A stretch of 64,000 bases of DNA, from positions 1,364,001-1,428,000 of the forward strand of contig NZ_VCIA01000001.1 in assembly GCF_005887555.1 (NCBI RefSeq), written 5' to 3'. Position 1 is the stretch's first letter. Each line of letters starts with the position of its first letter. The notes below the pieces were generated by a model. That model saw only the letters and a program-made list of their open reading frames with translations, did not search any database and was not told where the DNA came from. This DNA is from Lentibacillus cibarius (lineage in GTDB: Bacteria; Bacillota; Bacilli; Bacillales; Amphibacillaceae). Both the position numbers and the translations under genes were made by a program. Shown here one piece after another: positions 26,023-35,255 of this stretch.

Positions 26023-26668
26023 GCCCTGATGCTAACTCTACTGTTACAGTTGCTTCACCTGCTGAAATAGGTCTTAAAGTAACAGTGTCGCCGCTAGCAT
26101 CCTTAGATACAGTCACAACAGTAACATCAGATGTTTCTACAGACTCAACTTGACCATTCCAGTCTTGAACTGCATTATCATTTTCTTCACTTAGGACTGT
26201 TCCGTCATTTTGGGTTGCTACTGTTGGGAATAAAATCATATCATCGCCTACAACAGCAGTATTCACTGTATTGTCATAGCTTGCATCTGTATCCCCATCA
26301 ATATCATTATCAATCTTTAACTGAGACCCAGAGACAGTTGCCCAATCACCAGCATTTACAACGTTTACTGTAAATTCTTCAGTTAAATTAACATCTTGAG
26401 ACTCTGAGGAAACAGTTGCAACTACAGTAATTGAATTGTTTGCACTAGGTATATTTTCCTTATTTGCAATTGTTCCATCTTCTGCAAAGACATCTTTACT
26501 ATCAGCGAATGAAACTTTTAAATCTTCTGGTAGTTTATCTGCTTGAATTACATTTCCTTCTGTATCTTTATATTCTAGTCCTAGTCCTAATTGATAAGCG
26601 TCAGTATCTACACTAGCACTAGGTAAAATTGTCTCGTTAATCGCACTTACACCATTAAAACATTCCAT
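26023..26668 (-). pseudogene. Acidic surface protein, 5' part before the IS21 insertion
   Basis: Reads about 213 residues of the same acidic beta-rich style (YQLGLGLEYKDTEGNV, then EFTVNVVNAGDW, then ATVTVELASG) up to the IS21 junction, where it joins in frame with HEYTKTITVEEAA on the far side. No signal peptide, anchoring domain or ribosome site is present at the beginning, so the gene also appears truncated at its 5' end near 26660. Confidence 0.7.
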
Positions 26669-26902
26669 TATTTTACATCATATTATTGCACAAGTATCAA
26701 AGGCTTATACACCTTGAATTTTAGGCATGTTGATTAATTATCTACTTACATTAGGAATGTGAAACACTTGTCAATTTTAAGCAAGCTACAAACAAGCACG
26801 TTAACATATCAATATACAAAATAAAAAAGCCTACCTTTGTTGGCAGACTTGTCCTCGGCAATTACTGATTTATAGAATGAACATTTAAATACGTTCTTAC
26901 AT

Positions 26903-27418
26903 TTATTTACTAACATATTTATACTCATCATTTAAATAATCTATCGCTAATTTAAAAGTACCCATTATTTCTTTATTCTCAATGTATTTTTCATAATTCT
27001 TTTTCTGATCCGGCCACTTTCCCTCTAATATTTCCCCGGCCTTCATCCAATGGACTGTTAGTGGTGGTATTTCAAGAGGAAATGATATCGGAAATGAAAA
27101 TCCACCCTCTTTCTTATGTATTTTTATAAAATCCATATTATGTTTCATTGAATTATAAGCATGTAATAATCCAGAAAGGATCTGCCCATTCTCATGTTTA
27201 TTTCTTCTTGGTTTATATCCTTTATTGTGTTTCTGATGCCACTCATTCGTTGTCATTACCCAAAGAAGCACTTCACCAGTAGCTGCATATATTTCTTGGT
27301 CATGATTTAGGTCAATAGCTTTCTCTAACCGGTGATATGCATTTTTTAAAGCATAATGATTGTTTTCTAACCTTCGCAAAGGACTAGTATGATACTGGTA
27401 TATGTCTTTATCACCCAT
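26903..27418 (-). CDS. Hypothetical protein, 171 aa
   Basis: Not recognised. The start at 27418 is preferred because GGAGGGG lies nine bases before that ATG. Helix-rich, with HEN.QILSGLLHAYNSMKHN and IPPLTVHWMKAGEIL segments; no membrane helix. Its position directly after AbiEi-AbiEii in the same direction (about 60 bp gap) makes it possible cargo of the same defence locus. Confidence 0.6.
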   Translation of the reverse strand: MGDKDIYQYHTSPLRRLENNHYALKNAYHRLEKAIDLNHDQEIYAATGEVLLWVMTTNEWHQKHNKGYKPRRNKHENGQILSGLLHAYNSMKHNMDFIKIHKKEGGFSFPISFPLEIPPLTVHWMKAGEILEGKWPDQKKNYEKYIENKEIMGTFKLAIDYLNDEYKYVSK

Positions 27419-27477
27419 TCCAAATATCCCCTCCAAGCTTTAGGTGATTTACTTATCTATGATTCCAATCAACAAAT

Positions 27478-28389
27478 TTATTCCCATTTTCGAAGTTGGC
27501 AATTCCACGCTTGGAAAAATTCTTTCTCATCTAAAACAGCTTGGTAAATTGGAAACAGGAACTTTTGAATTCCCTCCATTACTATGGAGAACTCCATACC
27601 TTCTACAGATCCAATCCGACGTATAAAAGCTTTCCATTGTTTAATCCTTGCCTCATCTTCCGCAAATGAAGTTGAGAATAAAGGATGTTCTCTTTCTATA
27701 TGAGTACCTCGTCTTTGAAATGTTTCATATACGGCTTCTAGTAAAACTCGTCCTTCAAAGTTTTCAGTGGTTAATAGCGTATAAATGTCATAAAAGTCTT
27801 TCATCCTACTATTGGCTACCGATAATGAAATCATTGCTTCGAATTTTTCAGATATAACTGATTCAGTTGAATATACTCGGATAAGTGGTTGATCCATATT
27901 TAATAATGCAGGGTATTGAATGTCCTGTGGCTTTGGAACAACTACATCACCAAAACCGATGTCCAATTGCAATAACTTTTTCATTCTTCCAAGCGATGCT
28001 GGAATCTTCACACGTACTCCTTCGTAATCAGCATCTTCTTTAATCCGCTCCACAGTAATACCATTTACATCATATTTAACCCCATCTTCTTCAATGGATA
28101 TTGCACACATCGCTTCAAACGCTGCCTTAATATATTGAATATCATTGGATATTTGCTTTGCCAAAAAGTCTATATCTTTTGTTGGTCTTGCTTTAAATTG
28201 TGTTAACGAAAATAAGAAGAGACCGCCTTTAAGCAAGAATTTATCCCGATAATCAGAGACGGATAGGCGATGTAAAAGACGTTCCTGAAAATACAACAAT
28301 AATATTAAATCGAAAGCCTTTCCACTTTGTTTCGCAACATTCTTTAATCTTTCTGCTACAGAAGCAGGTATGTTCTTTATTTCCCCCAT
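27478..28389 (-). CDS. abiEii: AbiEii-type nucleotidyltransferase toxin
   Basis: 303 residues of the AbiEii family (type IV toxin-antitoxin / phage abortive infection). The nucleotidyltransferase signature is visible: LLKGGLFLF then RPTKDIDFLA, and the later IRVYSTESVISEKFEAMISL with KDFYDIYTL. Family members modify tRNA or nucleotides and arrest growth. The start overlaps the stop of the antitoxin gene (TAATG), giving translational coupling. Confidence 0.93.
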   Translation of the reverse strand: MGEIKNIPASVAERLKNVAKQSGKAFDLILLLYFQERLLHRLSVSDYRDKFLLKGGLFLFSLTQFKARPTKDIDFLAKQISNDIQYIKAAFEAMCAISIEEDGVKYDVNGITVERIKEDADYEGVRVKIPASLGRMKKLLQLDIGFGDVVVPKPQDIQYPALLNMDQPLIRVYSTESVISEKFEAMISLSVANSRMKDFYDIYTLLTTENFEGRVLLEAVYETFQRRGTHIEREHPLFSTSFAEDEARIKQWKAFIRRIGSVEGMEFSIVMEGIQKFLFPIYQAVLDEKEFFQAWNCQLRKWE

Positions 28390-28997
28390 TATAAAAGCAC
28401 CTCTAAATATTTTAATAAAACCGTCTTAATACGCATTTCTTCTGCACAAGAAACCAATTTTGTAATATTTTTATCTGGAAGCTGCAAATAATTACGCAGT
28501 CCCTCTTTCATAAGATCTTTCCCGATTTTTTCCCTATACCGTATGACATCACAAATCGTTTTCTCTCGATTATAGATCTTCATCATATGTCCATCAATAT
28601 TCACTTCTTCAATGCCATACTCATACTGCCTATCGGAGAAGTAAAAAACTTTAATAGGTGGATAATCAGGCAAACTTGGCTTCTTCGATTTTCTACAAAC
28701 GGCAATTTGGTACTCCCAAGGATTATAAGTTGTCAACTCGTAAAATGACAATGCTGATAAGAGGCATAGCACACCATTAGGAATAACTTGAGTCACTTCA
28801 ATTATTTCATCGTATTGATTATTTTCAAATTGAACATGACGATAAAGACCACGCTTTATTTTAATTAATTCTCCAGTCTCCACGAGTTTACGAATATAAT
28901 GTTGACTAACTCCTTCTTTGACTAAATCTTTAGTCCGAGCAAAACCTTTTTGACGCTCAAAAATATCCGTTATTTTCCGTTTTACCTCTTCATTCAT
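28389..28997 (-). CDS. abiEi: AbiEi-type antitoxin
   Basis: 202 residues: N-terminal winged helix (FARTKDLVKEGVSQHYIRKL, ELIKIKRGLYR) and a C-terminal antitoxin domain (NREKTICDVIRYREKIGKD). AbiEi proteins repress their own promoter and neutralise AbiEii without direct complex formation. Two AAAGGT.GGCA.TTA repeats lie upstream as likely binding sites. Confidence 0.93.
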   Translation of the reverse strand: MNEEVKRKITDIFERQKGFARTKDLVKEGVSQHYIRKLVETGELIKIKRGLYRHVQFENNQYDEIIEVTQVIPNGVLCLLSALSFYELTTYNPWEYQIAVCRKSKKPSLPDYPPIKVFYFSDRQYEYGIEEVNIDGHMMKIYNREKTICDVIRYREKIGKDLMKEGLRNYLQLPDKNITKLVSCAEEMRIKTVLLKYLEVLL

Positions 28998-29017
28998 TTC
29001 CTCACCTCATTTACGTA

Positions 29018-29111
29018 AAGGTTGGCATTTAAATATAATTGTAAACCTTTTATACATATTCTTTATTATACACAAAATTCCTTGTTTTTATTACCAAAAG
29101 GTCGGCACTTA
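29018..29111. promoter_or_regulatory. Paired repeats upstream of abiEi
   Basis: AAAGGTTGGCATTTA (29018) and AAAGGTCGGCACTTA (29097) are direct repeats 79 bp apart in the antitoxin promoter region; an AAACCTTT element lies between. Candidate autoregulatory sites for AbiEi. From here to 29531 I see no gene. Confidence 0.5.
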
Positions 29112-29531
29112 TTGACAAATGTAGAAGATTAGTAAAAATACATTACGGAGACAGTACGGACATAAACCCTAAATCCGAGTCTGAAATTGCCGGTCCTATA
29201 AGAAATATCCTTTAGCAAGTCGTCGGGGTCAATTTAACGCTTTGTAGAGGCAGCAAGATAAAGAGGAAAAAGATAAGGTACCATTTTATTCATGTGGACC
29301 CTATCTGATAAAAACTGTCCATAAAACAAAAGGTGATTAGTTATTAATTTCGGGACATAATAAGATGGTCCTTTTACACAGAAGGTTTTCCTAAATAGTG
29401 AATTACCTTTTTGGGTAACAATACTATACTTTCCGTATAACAGATAATCCTTTAAACTAGACAGTGGTATTACTTATAAGAATATTACATAGATTTACAT
29501 CGGTAAAGTAAAATAAGGAAGTGAATTCAAA

Positions 29532-30203
29532 TTGAAAAAGAAAGATAGAAAATTAATATCGAGTACTATTTCAGGACTCTTTATGATAATTAGCTTGTAT
29601 CTTTATTGGATTGTCTTTGACAGCAATAATATGTACATATTATTTGGTATAATCCTTGCAACCCCATTTATTGAGGCGATGACATATAGAATGTTACCTA
29701 AAAATAAAAAGTCTAACAAAAAGGCAAGGTCTCGGATCAAGCATAATTCGAAAAAACCCAAGGGTCGAGCAAACTTTAATAGAATGAGAGAGGATCATGA
29801 AATCATAAGTTCTCCGCTACATGATCTTTCATGGCGGGAATTTGAGAGAATTTGCTATCTTTACTTTAAAGCTAGAGGACATAAGCCAAAAGAAACATCC
29901 AATGGAGCTGACGGCGGAGTTGACCTGATTATTTATAATAGATATCACAAAGCTAATGAAGCGGTACAAATCAAACATTATCTATCATCAGGAAACCAAA
30001 TAACCGTCAAGGAAATTAGGGAACTTAACTCAGCAAAAAGAAATCATAATTGTGTTTTAGCAAGATTTATAACAAGTTCTGGATTTACTCAAGATGCGTT
30101 AAGAGAAGCGGATAGATATAGAATCCAATGTAGCAACATAGACTGGGTAATGAATCATATAGAAAAGTGGCGTAAAACAGAGTTAGAAAAGATGTCCAGT
30201 TGA
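29532..30203 (+). CDS. Membrane-anchored Mrr-like restriction endonuclease
   Basis: 223 residues from a TTG start (AAGGAAGTG ten bases upstream). Two N-terminal membrane helices (about 7-27 and 32-50) and a basic linker precede an Mrr_cat domain: LSWREFERICYLYFKARGH, GADGGVDLII (catalytic Asp) and EAVQIKHY (QxK). Mrr-type nucleases cut modified or foreign DNA; anchoring at the membrane is seen in a subgroup and could place it at the site of DNA entry (inference). No methylase accompanies it, consistent with a type IV enzyme. Confidence 0.85.
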   Translation: MKKKDRKLISSTISGLFMIISLYLYWIVFDSNNMYILFGIILATPFIEAMTYRMLPKNKKSNKKARSRIKHNSKKPKGRANFNRMREDHEIISSPLHDLSWREFERICYLYFKARGHKPKETSNGADGGVDLIIYNRYHKANEAVQIKHYLSSGNQITVKEIRELNSAKRNHNCVLARFITSSGFTQDALREADRYRIQCSNIDWVMNHIEKWRKTELEKMSS

Positions 30204-30245
30204 TTAAAAGGATTACATCTAAAAATAAAAAATCTCAGCAAAATA

Positions 30246-30269
30246 AAGGCTCCCCGTATGGAGAGCCTT
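30246..30269 (+). terminator. Hairpin after the Mrr-like gene
   Basis: AAGGCTC...GAGCCTT stem 43 bp after the stop, followed by a second GC-rich hairpin (GCGGG/CCCGC near 30285). Confidence 0.6.
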
Positions 30270-30351
30270 ACACATAATTCTAACGCGGGTTCCCCCGCGG
30301 ACCTATTATGTATTTATAGTGTATGCATAACTTATGATTTTTATTACAACG

Positions 30352-30381
30352 AAAAAGCAACCTATCAAAAGGTTGCTTTTT
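30352..30381. terminator. Bidirectional intrinsic terminator
   Basis: AAAAAGCAACC / GGTTGCTTTTT perfect 11-bp stem with an 8-nt loop, between converging Mrr-like and PemK-like genes. Confidence 0.85.
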
Positions 30382-30476
30382 CGGACCGATAATACTACTA
30401 CGCATCTATATGCGGACTAATAATGTAGCTTTATTATAATATATTTAGAAAAAATGTCAAGAACTCTTCTCTTTAA

Positions 30477-30962
30477 TTAAATACCTGATGCATACATACG
30501 TTTGATTTCGCGCTTTATTTTTTTCATATCTTCGGTTTCCACCTTTGCATATTTCCCTCTTTTTCTCATTTGATTATCGATTCGATCTTTGGAGATTACA
30601 CGAAAATGCTCTACGAGAGCAGTATTATCAAAACCGTCAAGATCAATATGATACCATAAATCATCATTTAGACGTTGTGTCGTTAAAGGAACTACAGCAC
30701 AAACTGGTGAATTTTTTTCAGTCCTAACAACAACAACGGGACGATGCTTGTCCTGTTCTCTTCCAACATTATAACCTAGATGAGTCCAATAAACGCCTCG
30801 AAAATACACAGATTCGTCTTTATACTTATCTCTTTCTTTATAACGTAAGTGAGCCTTTTTCCACGTCCATTCAGCAAAATTTAAAGTATCATCCGGATCA
30901 TTATCCATAAGGATTTTTTCAGTTTTGATAAGCCAACCCCTTCTTTTATGTTTAGATGACAT
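30477..30962 (-). CDS. PemK/MazF-family toxin without adjacent antitoxin
   Basis: 161 residues; the endoribonuclease core is recognisable (RGVYWTHLGYNVGREQDKHRPVVVV, later PLTTQR and EHFRVISKDRI), with an N-terminal extension of about 50 residues. MazF-type toxins cleave mRNA at short sequences. No antitoxin ORF lies on either side, so it may be regulated in another way or be a solitary PemK-like nuclease. The 25-residue run quoted in two parts is read as the SH3-like barrel start. Confidence 0.82.
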   Translation of the reverse strand: MSSKHKRRGWLIKTEKILMDNDPDDTLNFAEWTWKKAHLRYKERDKYKDESVYFRGVYWTHLGYNVGREQDKHRPVVVVRTEKNSPVCAVVPLTTQRLNDDLWYHIDLDGFDNTALVEHFRVISKDRIDNQMRKRGKYAKVETEDMKKIKREIKRMYASGI

Positions 30963-31069
30963 AAAATCCCCCCAATAAAATTTTTTTATATTAACAAGTT
31001 AATAATAAAGCAAAAATGCAAACGAGCAAAATGTTTCTAAGGTACAGGGTACACCTAATTATACCCTCA

Positions 31070-31219
31070 CCAATGATACATAATCATATTATGTATCATT
31101 GGGTATTTCCCTGTAACCCTTGATATAACAATGTTTCTTTAGTATTTTCAACGCTAAAACGAAAATGATGGAAATTTAATGATACACAATATATAATACT
31201 TATATAATAAGTATCATTA
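31070..31219. promoter_or_regulatory. Two related inverted repeats upstream of the split integrase
   Basis: CCAATGATACATAAT / ATTATGTATCATTGG (31070-31102, 3-nt loop) and TAATGATAC ... GTATCATTA (31177-31219). Both contain ATGATAC facing GTATCAT. They lie 20-170 bp before the integrase start and may bind its regulator or be an attachment-site component. Confidence 0.5.
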
Positions 31220-31257
31220 ATATAAAGGGGGCGTTTGATGGATTTTGTAGAACCTAT

Positions 31258-32860
31258 GAGAGCGTAAAATAGTTTGTGTAAATGAATATACCTAAACGAT
31301 GGTCATAGAAAAAGGAAGACCTTTTCCTGTAGAATAGAGTTAGCACACAAAACCCACAGGAGGTCTTCCCTATGAGTCATCTTACTACAGATTTGCTAGA
31401 AGGACTAGCCCAAAAGCAGGATATTGAAGAAATTTTTCGCCATCACTTGGAAACAGCCATCAATCAGCTTTTAAAACACGAATTAACGGCTTTCCTGGAC
31501 TATGAGCCTTATGAGCAGGCCGGCGTTAACTCCGGTAATTCCCGTAACGGGTTCTATGACCGAACGTTCAAAACGGAATACGGCAGCCTTGAGCTGCATA
31601 TTCCCAGAGACCGCAACGGTTCCTTTCAGCAACAAACGCTGGCGCCTTATAAACGTTCTAACGACACGCTGGAACAATTTGTAATCCATTTGTACGAAAA
31701 GGGCATAACGACGGATGAAATTGCTGATTTGATCGAAAAAATGTATGGTCAACATTATTCCAAACAGACCGTTTCAAATCTGACACAGCTTGTGTCAGAA
31801 GATGTTCAGGCATTCCATGAGCGAACCCTGGAGCGACGTTATGTGTGCATTTATCTGGATGCCACCCAGATCCCGATTCGTCGTCAAAGCGTTGAAAAAG
31901 AATCGGTCTATATTGCCATTGGCATTGCAGAAGATGGCGGCAAAGAAGTACTGGACTTTACCATTGCCCCAACGGAATCCGCCAATGTGTGGGAGGAGTT
32001 GGTACAGCACTTATCTGAACGCGGTGTTGAACATGTCCTTCTCTTTATTTCGGACGGCTTGAACGGCATGACAGATGCCTTGCATCGTGTCTACCCAAAA
32101 GCCAAACATCAGGTGTGCTGTGTCCATGTTTCCCGCAATATCGCTAACAAAGTTCGTGTGAAAGATCGTGCGGCTATTCTGGATGATTTCAAGGCTATTT
32201 ACGAAGCTGAGGACCGCCAGCAAGCTCTTAGTGCCCTGGACCAATTTCAAAATAAATGGCACAAAACGTATCCTCGCGCTGTCGACGCAGTGATGAGACA
32301 GGATCGCTTATTAACGTTCTATGATTTCCCGGTATCCATCCGTTCCAGTATTTATACCACAAATCTCATCGAAGGATTTAACAAGGAAATCAAACGCTAC
32401 GTCAAACGCAAAGAACAATTTCCCAACGAGGATGCCCTGGAACGTTTTCTGGTAACCCAATTTTTGGATTACAACCATAAATTCGGTATGCGGTGCCACA
32501 AAGGATTTGGAAAGGCGAAGCCCGAACTACTGCAGATGTTTGAAGCGCTGGAAAATCAGGCTTAACACCGCCATCCTTGACCCTGCTTGCGGTCGTGGTG
32601 GTGTGTACATGGCGGCTGGGCAAAATAAAGCCCTCAAGGGGCTCCATCCGCACACCGAGCGTACCACGACCGATCTCTTCTACGTTCTCGCTGGCCGGGT
32701 CCCTGAACCCAACACAGCGAATCACGAAGAAGAGGCGCAGGGTCAAGGACAAGCAGCTGCCGCTGTGGCTTAGAGCAGCCACCTAATCTTGAAACTTTGA
32801 AAAACAATGGCTAACCTTCTACAGGAATAGGGTCATTTACACAAAATTATTGACGCCCCC
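31258..32860 (+). mobile_element. IS256-family insertion sequence, complete
   Basis: 1,603 bp; ends GAGAGCGT..TTTGTGTAAATG and CATTTACACAAAATT..ACGCCCCC are inverted relatives; target duplication GAACCTAT at 31250-31257 and 32861-32868. Between the transposase stop and the right end is a GC-rich, gene-free stretch of about 200 bp (32570-32770) unlike the rest. Confidence 0.92.
31372..32565 (+). CDS. IS256 transposase
   Basis: 397 residues, full length for the mutator-type family. The DDE residues lie in YLDATQIPIR, LFISDGLNGM and IEGFNKEIKRYVKRK, and the family pattern CCVHVSRNIANKV is present. Ribosome site GGAGG precedes the ATG. Nothing suggests it is inactive. Confidence 0.95.
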   Translation: MSHLTTDLLEGLAQKQDIEEIFRHHLETAINQLLKHELTAFLDYEPYEQAGVNSGNSRNGFYDRTFKTEYGSLELHIPRDRNGSFQQQTLAPYKRSNDTLEQFVIHLYEKGITTDEIADLIEKMYGQHYSKQTVSNLTQLVSEDVQAFHERTLERRYVCIYLDATQIPIRRQSVEKESVYIAIGIAEDGGKEVLDFTIAPTESANVWEELVQHLSERGVEHVLLFISDGLNGMTDALHRVYPKAKHQVCCVHVSRNIANKVRVKDRAAILDDFKAIYEAEDRQQALSALDQFQNKWHKTYPRAVDAVMRQDRLLTFYDFPVSIRSSIYTTNLIEGFNKEIKRYVKRKEQFPNEDALERFLVTQFLDYNHKFGMRCHKGFGKAKPELLQMFEALENQA

Positions 32861-33478
32861 GAACCTATTCGGGAAAGAAAAAAGATAAAGGATATGAAAA
32901 AATATCTACAAGGTAATAAAAGGGATCTTCTATTATTTACACTTGGCATCAATTCCGCTTTGCGAGTAAGTGATTTATTAGAATTGAAATTTGTGGACAT
33001 CATTGACGAAAACTTAAAACCGTTGGACCATATTAAGCTAAAAGAAACGAAAACAGGAAAGCATAACAAAATCGCCATATCAAATGGGGTGAAAAAGGCG
33101 GTAGTCGAGTATATGAAGGATTACTACAAAGGAAATTTATCTGATTTTGTTTTTTATAGTAGAAAAGGAGAAAACAAACCAATTCAACGAGCTATGGCTT
33201 GGAAGATAATTAAAGGAGCAGCGGATGCTGTTGGAGTAAAGGATATTGGTACTCACTCATTACGAAAAACGTGGGCTTATCATAGTTACAAAGCTGGTAC
33301 TGATATTGTCATTATTCAGGACATGCTGAATCATAGTTCTCCAGCAATCACTTTGCGCTACATCGGTATAACGCAAGATGAAAAAGATCGGGCTGTTCTG
33401 TCATTAGATCTGTAATATCCTATATAATAGGAAGAAACCCGGATAGATCAATTGTATAATTTCTATATTCAGCAAAAA

Positions 33479-33508
33479 ACGTCGAAAGATTTACGCCCTT
33501 TCGACGTT
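33479..33508. terminator. Bidirectional terminator
   Basis: AACGTCGAAAG / CTTTCGACGTT, 11-bp arms, between the integrase and the converging gene at 33546. Confidence 0.8.
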
Positions 33509-33545
33509 CTTAAATTATGATGAAACAGAAGGAATTAACCCTCCA

Positions 33546-34292
33546 TCAAGAATTTTTAAATAGTTCCTCAACCTCGTATTTGTAGCCATAATTTCGAAAA
33601 AAGTCTATTAATGCCGTTTCGATAATTTCACGATGAGGAACATTTTTTTCGTAACCAAAGTTCTCAATCAATTCGTGTAATAAATGGCTAATTGGAGTCG
33701 TTTTATTTTTACGAATTCCGCTGATTAAATAACGCGGCATCTTATCCACAATTGGATTATCCTCCATATTTAGCTTTTCATATAATGTCTTAACCAAATA
33801 TTGCAACTCATCGTCTTTCTTCACTGTTTTTTGGTGTTTTTGGGACCCCTTCTCTTTTACATCATCATTGCTTTTATCGTCTTTCAAAATCCCAACCTTA
33901 CGAACATAGTTTTCCTCTTTACCGCTCCATTCATAGCCCTTATTTGTCATATATTCAGCTAATCGCTTATGATCTTTAAATCCATTATTTTGCGCAACTG
34001 TTTTTGGATCTACTCCTTCTTTAAATGACTCAATAACTTTTGCAACTTTTCCGGAGTGCATGTTTTCATCCATTGCTTTTTTTTGACCGATTTTAGTATG
34101 AATGGGTTTGTAATTTTGCTCTTCCTTATCCCAAGTAAAATTCTTACGACGCATATACATATCCAGTGATCGATAATCTCGATGCTTATACTTTACTGCT
34201 AAATCCTCTCTGGGAATTCCATCGCTTAAACTCCGAAGAATTTCATTTACCCGATCATCATAAATTGGCATAAGTTCTGCTGGTGTACTCAT
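33546..34292 (-). CDS. Hypothetical protein with two repeated YM-K-W modules, 248 aa
   Basis: Not recognised. Two copies of a roughly 45-residue module are visible: KHRDYRSLDMYMRRKNFTWD then EEQNY, and FKDHKRLAEYMTNKGYEWS then EENYV, each preceded by a helix with IPREDLAVKY or VDPKTVAQNN, which looks HTH-like. A charged linker leads to a helical C-terminal domain (about 165-248). Possibly a DNA-binding maintenance or regulatory protein of the element. It sits just downstream of, and in the same direction as, the XerD-like recombinase. Confidence 0.6.
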   Translation of the reverse strand: MSTPAELMPIYDDRVNEILRSLSDGIPREDLAVKYKHRDYRSLDMYMRRKNFTWDKEEQNYKPIHTKIGQKKAMDENMHSGKVAKVIESFKEGVDPKTVAQNNGFKDHKRLAEYMTNKGYEWSGKEENYVRKVGILKDDKSNDDVKEKGSQKHQKTVKKDDELQYLVKTLYEKLNMEDNPIVDKMPRYLISGIRKNKTTPISHLLHELIENFGYEKNVPHREIIETALIDFFRNYGYKYEVEELFKNS

Positions 34293-34380
34293 TTATATAA
34301 TTCCTCCTATTGTTGTTATTATTAATTTGTCTTTTCGATCAGGCACTACAAATACATGCACACACCTGATTTAACATTTT

Positions 34381-35241
34381 CTAAAGCTTATTTACTGCTG
34401 TTTGTAATTCATTATCATCTAATTGAAGATATTCCGTTGTTGTTTTTAGAGATGCATGACCAAGCAATTTTGATATAGCATAAACATTTACATTTTTACG
34501 TAAAAGATTTGTTGCAAAACTTCTACGCAATGCATGACAGGTTACATTCTTTTCCCATCCAAGCTCATTTGTTGCTCTGTGCAGCTCATTGTTAATATAT
34601 CCAGCGGATAGCTTTCCCGTTTTCCTTGTTGCCAGCACAAATTCGGAATCAATGTCCCCACGGATATTAGTCAGATAGTCTTCCAATGATGGTTTTAATG
34701 AGTCAGCAATTGGGATAAAGCGTTGTTTTTTCCCTTTTCCGTTAGCTAGTAATCTATTACTCTCATAATCAATATCTTCTAATTTTAGAGTGTGGGCTTC
34801 CTTGACCCGCATACCTGTATAGGCCAATAAGGCAATAGCAAAGTTAATAACTGGATGTTTCATTGTTTCAAGAAGTTGTTGAATTTCTTCCTGTGTTAAA
34901 GCCACCTTTTTTTCCTGTAAAACCTTCACTGAATCAATTTCTGCAGCCACATTATGGCTAACCCACTTCTTTTTAACTGCATAATTTAAGAATGATCGTA
35001 AACTAAATAAATAGCGGTTACGACTACGTGGTGCCAATTCCTTTTCATCAAGCAAGTAATACATATAATCCTCAACATCGTCACTGGTAAGGTCCTCTAA
35101 GTATATAGAACAGTTATAAATATTTGTTACAAACTGATTAAAGCATCGCAAATCCTTCATATAGCCCTTTATGGTTTCTTCACTCATATCGCGATATGTC
35201 ATGTTTTTCTTAAATAATTGTTGGCCTTCCGTAAATAACAT
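34381..35241 (-). CDS. XerC/D-like tyrosine recombinase
   Basis: 286 residues: an N-terminal SAM-like core-binding domain (about 1-90), then the catalytic domain with YTGMRVKEA (Arg), CHALRRSFATN (HxxR), LGHASLKTT (His) and EYLQLD (Tyr). All catalytic residues are present. It likely carries out integration or excision of the element, or dimer resolution. A DUF6075-like small gene lies 14 bp upstream in the same direction. Confidence 0.93.
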   Translation of the reverse strand: MLFTEGQQLFKKNMTYRDMSEETIKGYMKDLRCFNQFVTNIYNCSIYLEDLTSDDVEDYMYYLLDEKELAPRSRNRYLFSLRSFLNYAVKKKWVSHNVAAEIDSVKVLQEKKVALTQEEIQQLLETMKHPVINFAIALLAYTGMRVKEAHTLKLEDIDYESNRLLANGKGKKQRFIPIADSLKPSLEDYLTNIRGDIDSEFVLATRKTGKLSAGYINNELHRATNELGWEKNVTCHALRRSFATNLLRKNVNVYAISKLLGHASLKTTTEYLQLDDNELQTAVNKL

Positions 35242-35255
35242 ATATAAATCCTCCC

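Larger units (their letters stand above)
31238..33415 (+). pseudogene. Tyrosine recombinase split by IS256
   Basis: The ATG at 31238 (ribosome site AAAGGGGGCG) reads MDFVEP, then IS256 intervenes; after 32860 the frame continues IRERKKIKDMKKYL. Removing the IS and one target copy gives an intact recombinase of about 190 residues with SALRVSDLL (Arg), THSLRKTW (HxxR), LNHSS and TLRYIGI (catalytic Tyr). A small single-domain integrase of plasmid/ICE type. The distal part has an ATG at 32894 but no strong ribosome site. Confidence 0.88.

Noticed and set aside
32566..32786. GC-rich ORFs after the IS256 transposase
   Set aside because: Overlapping frames on both strands with no ribosome site or domain; reported only as an odd segment of the IS.
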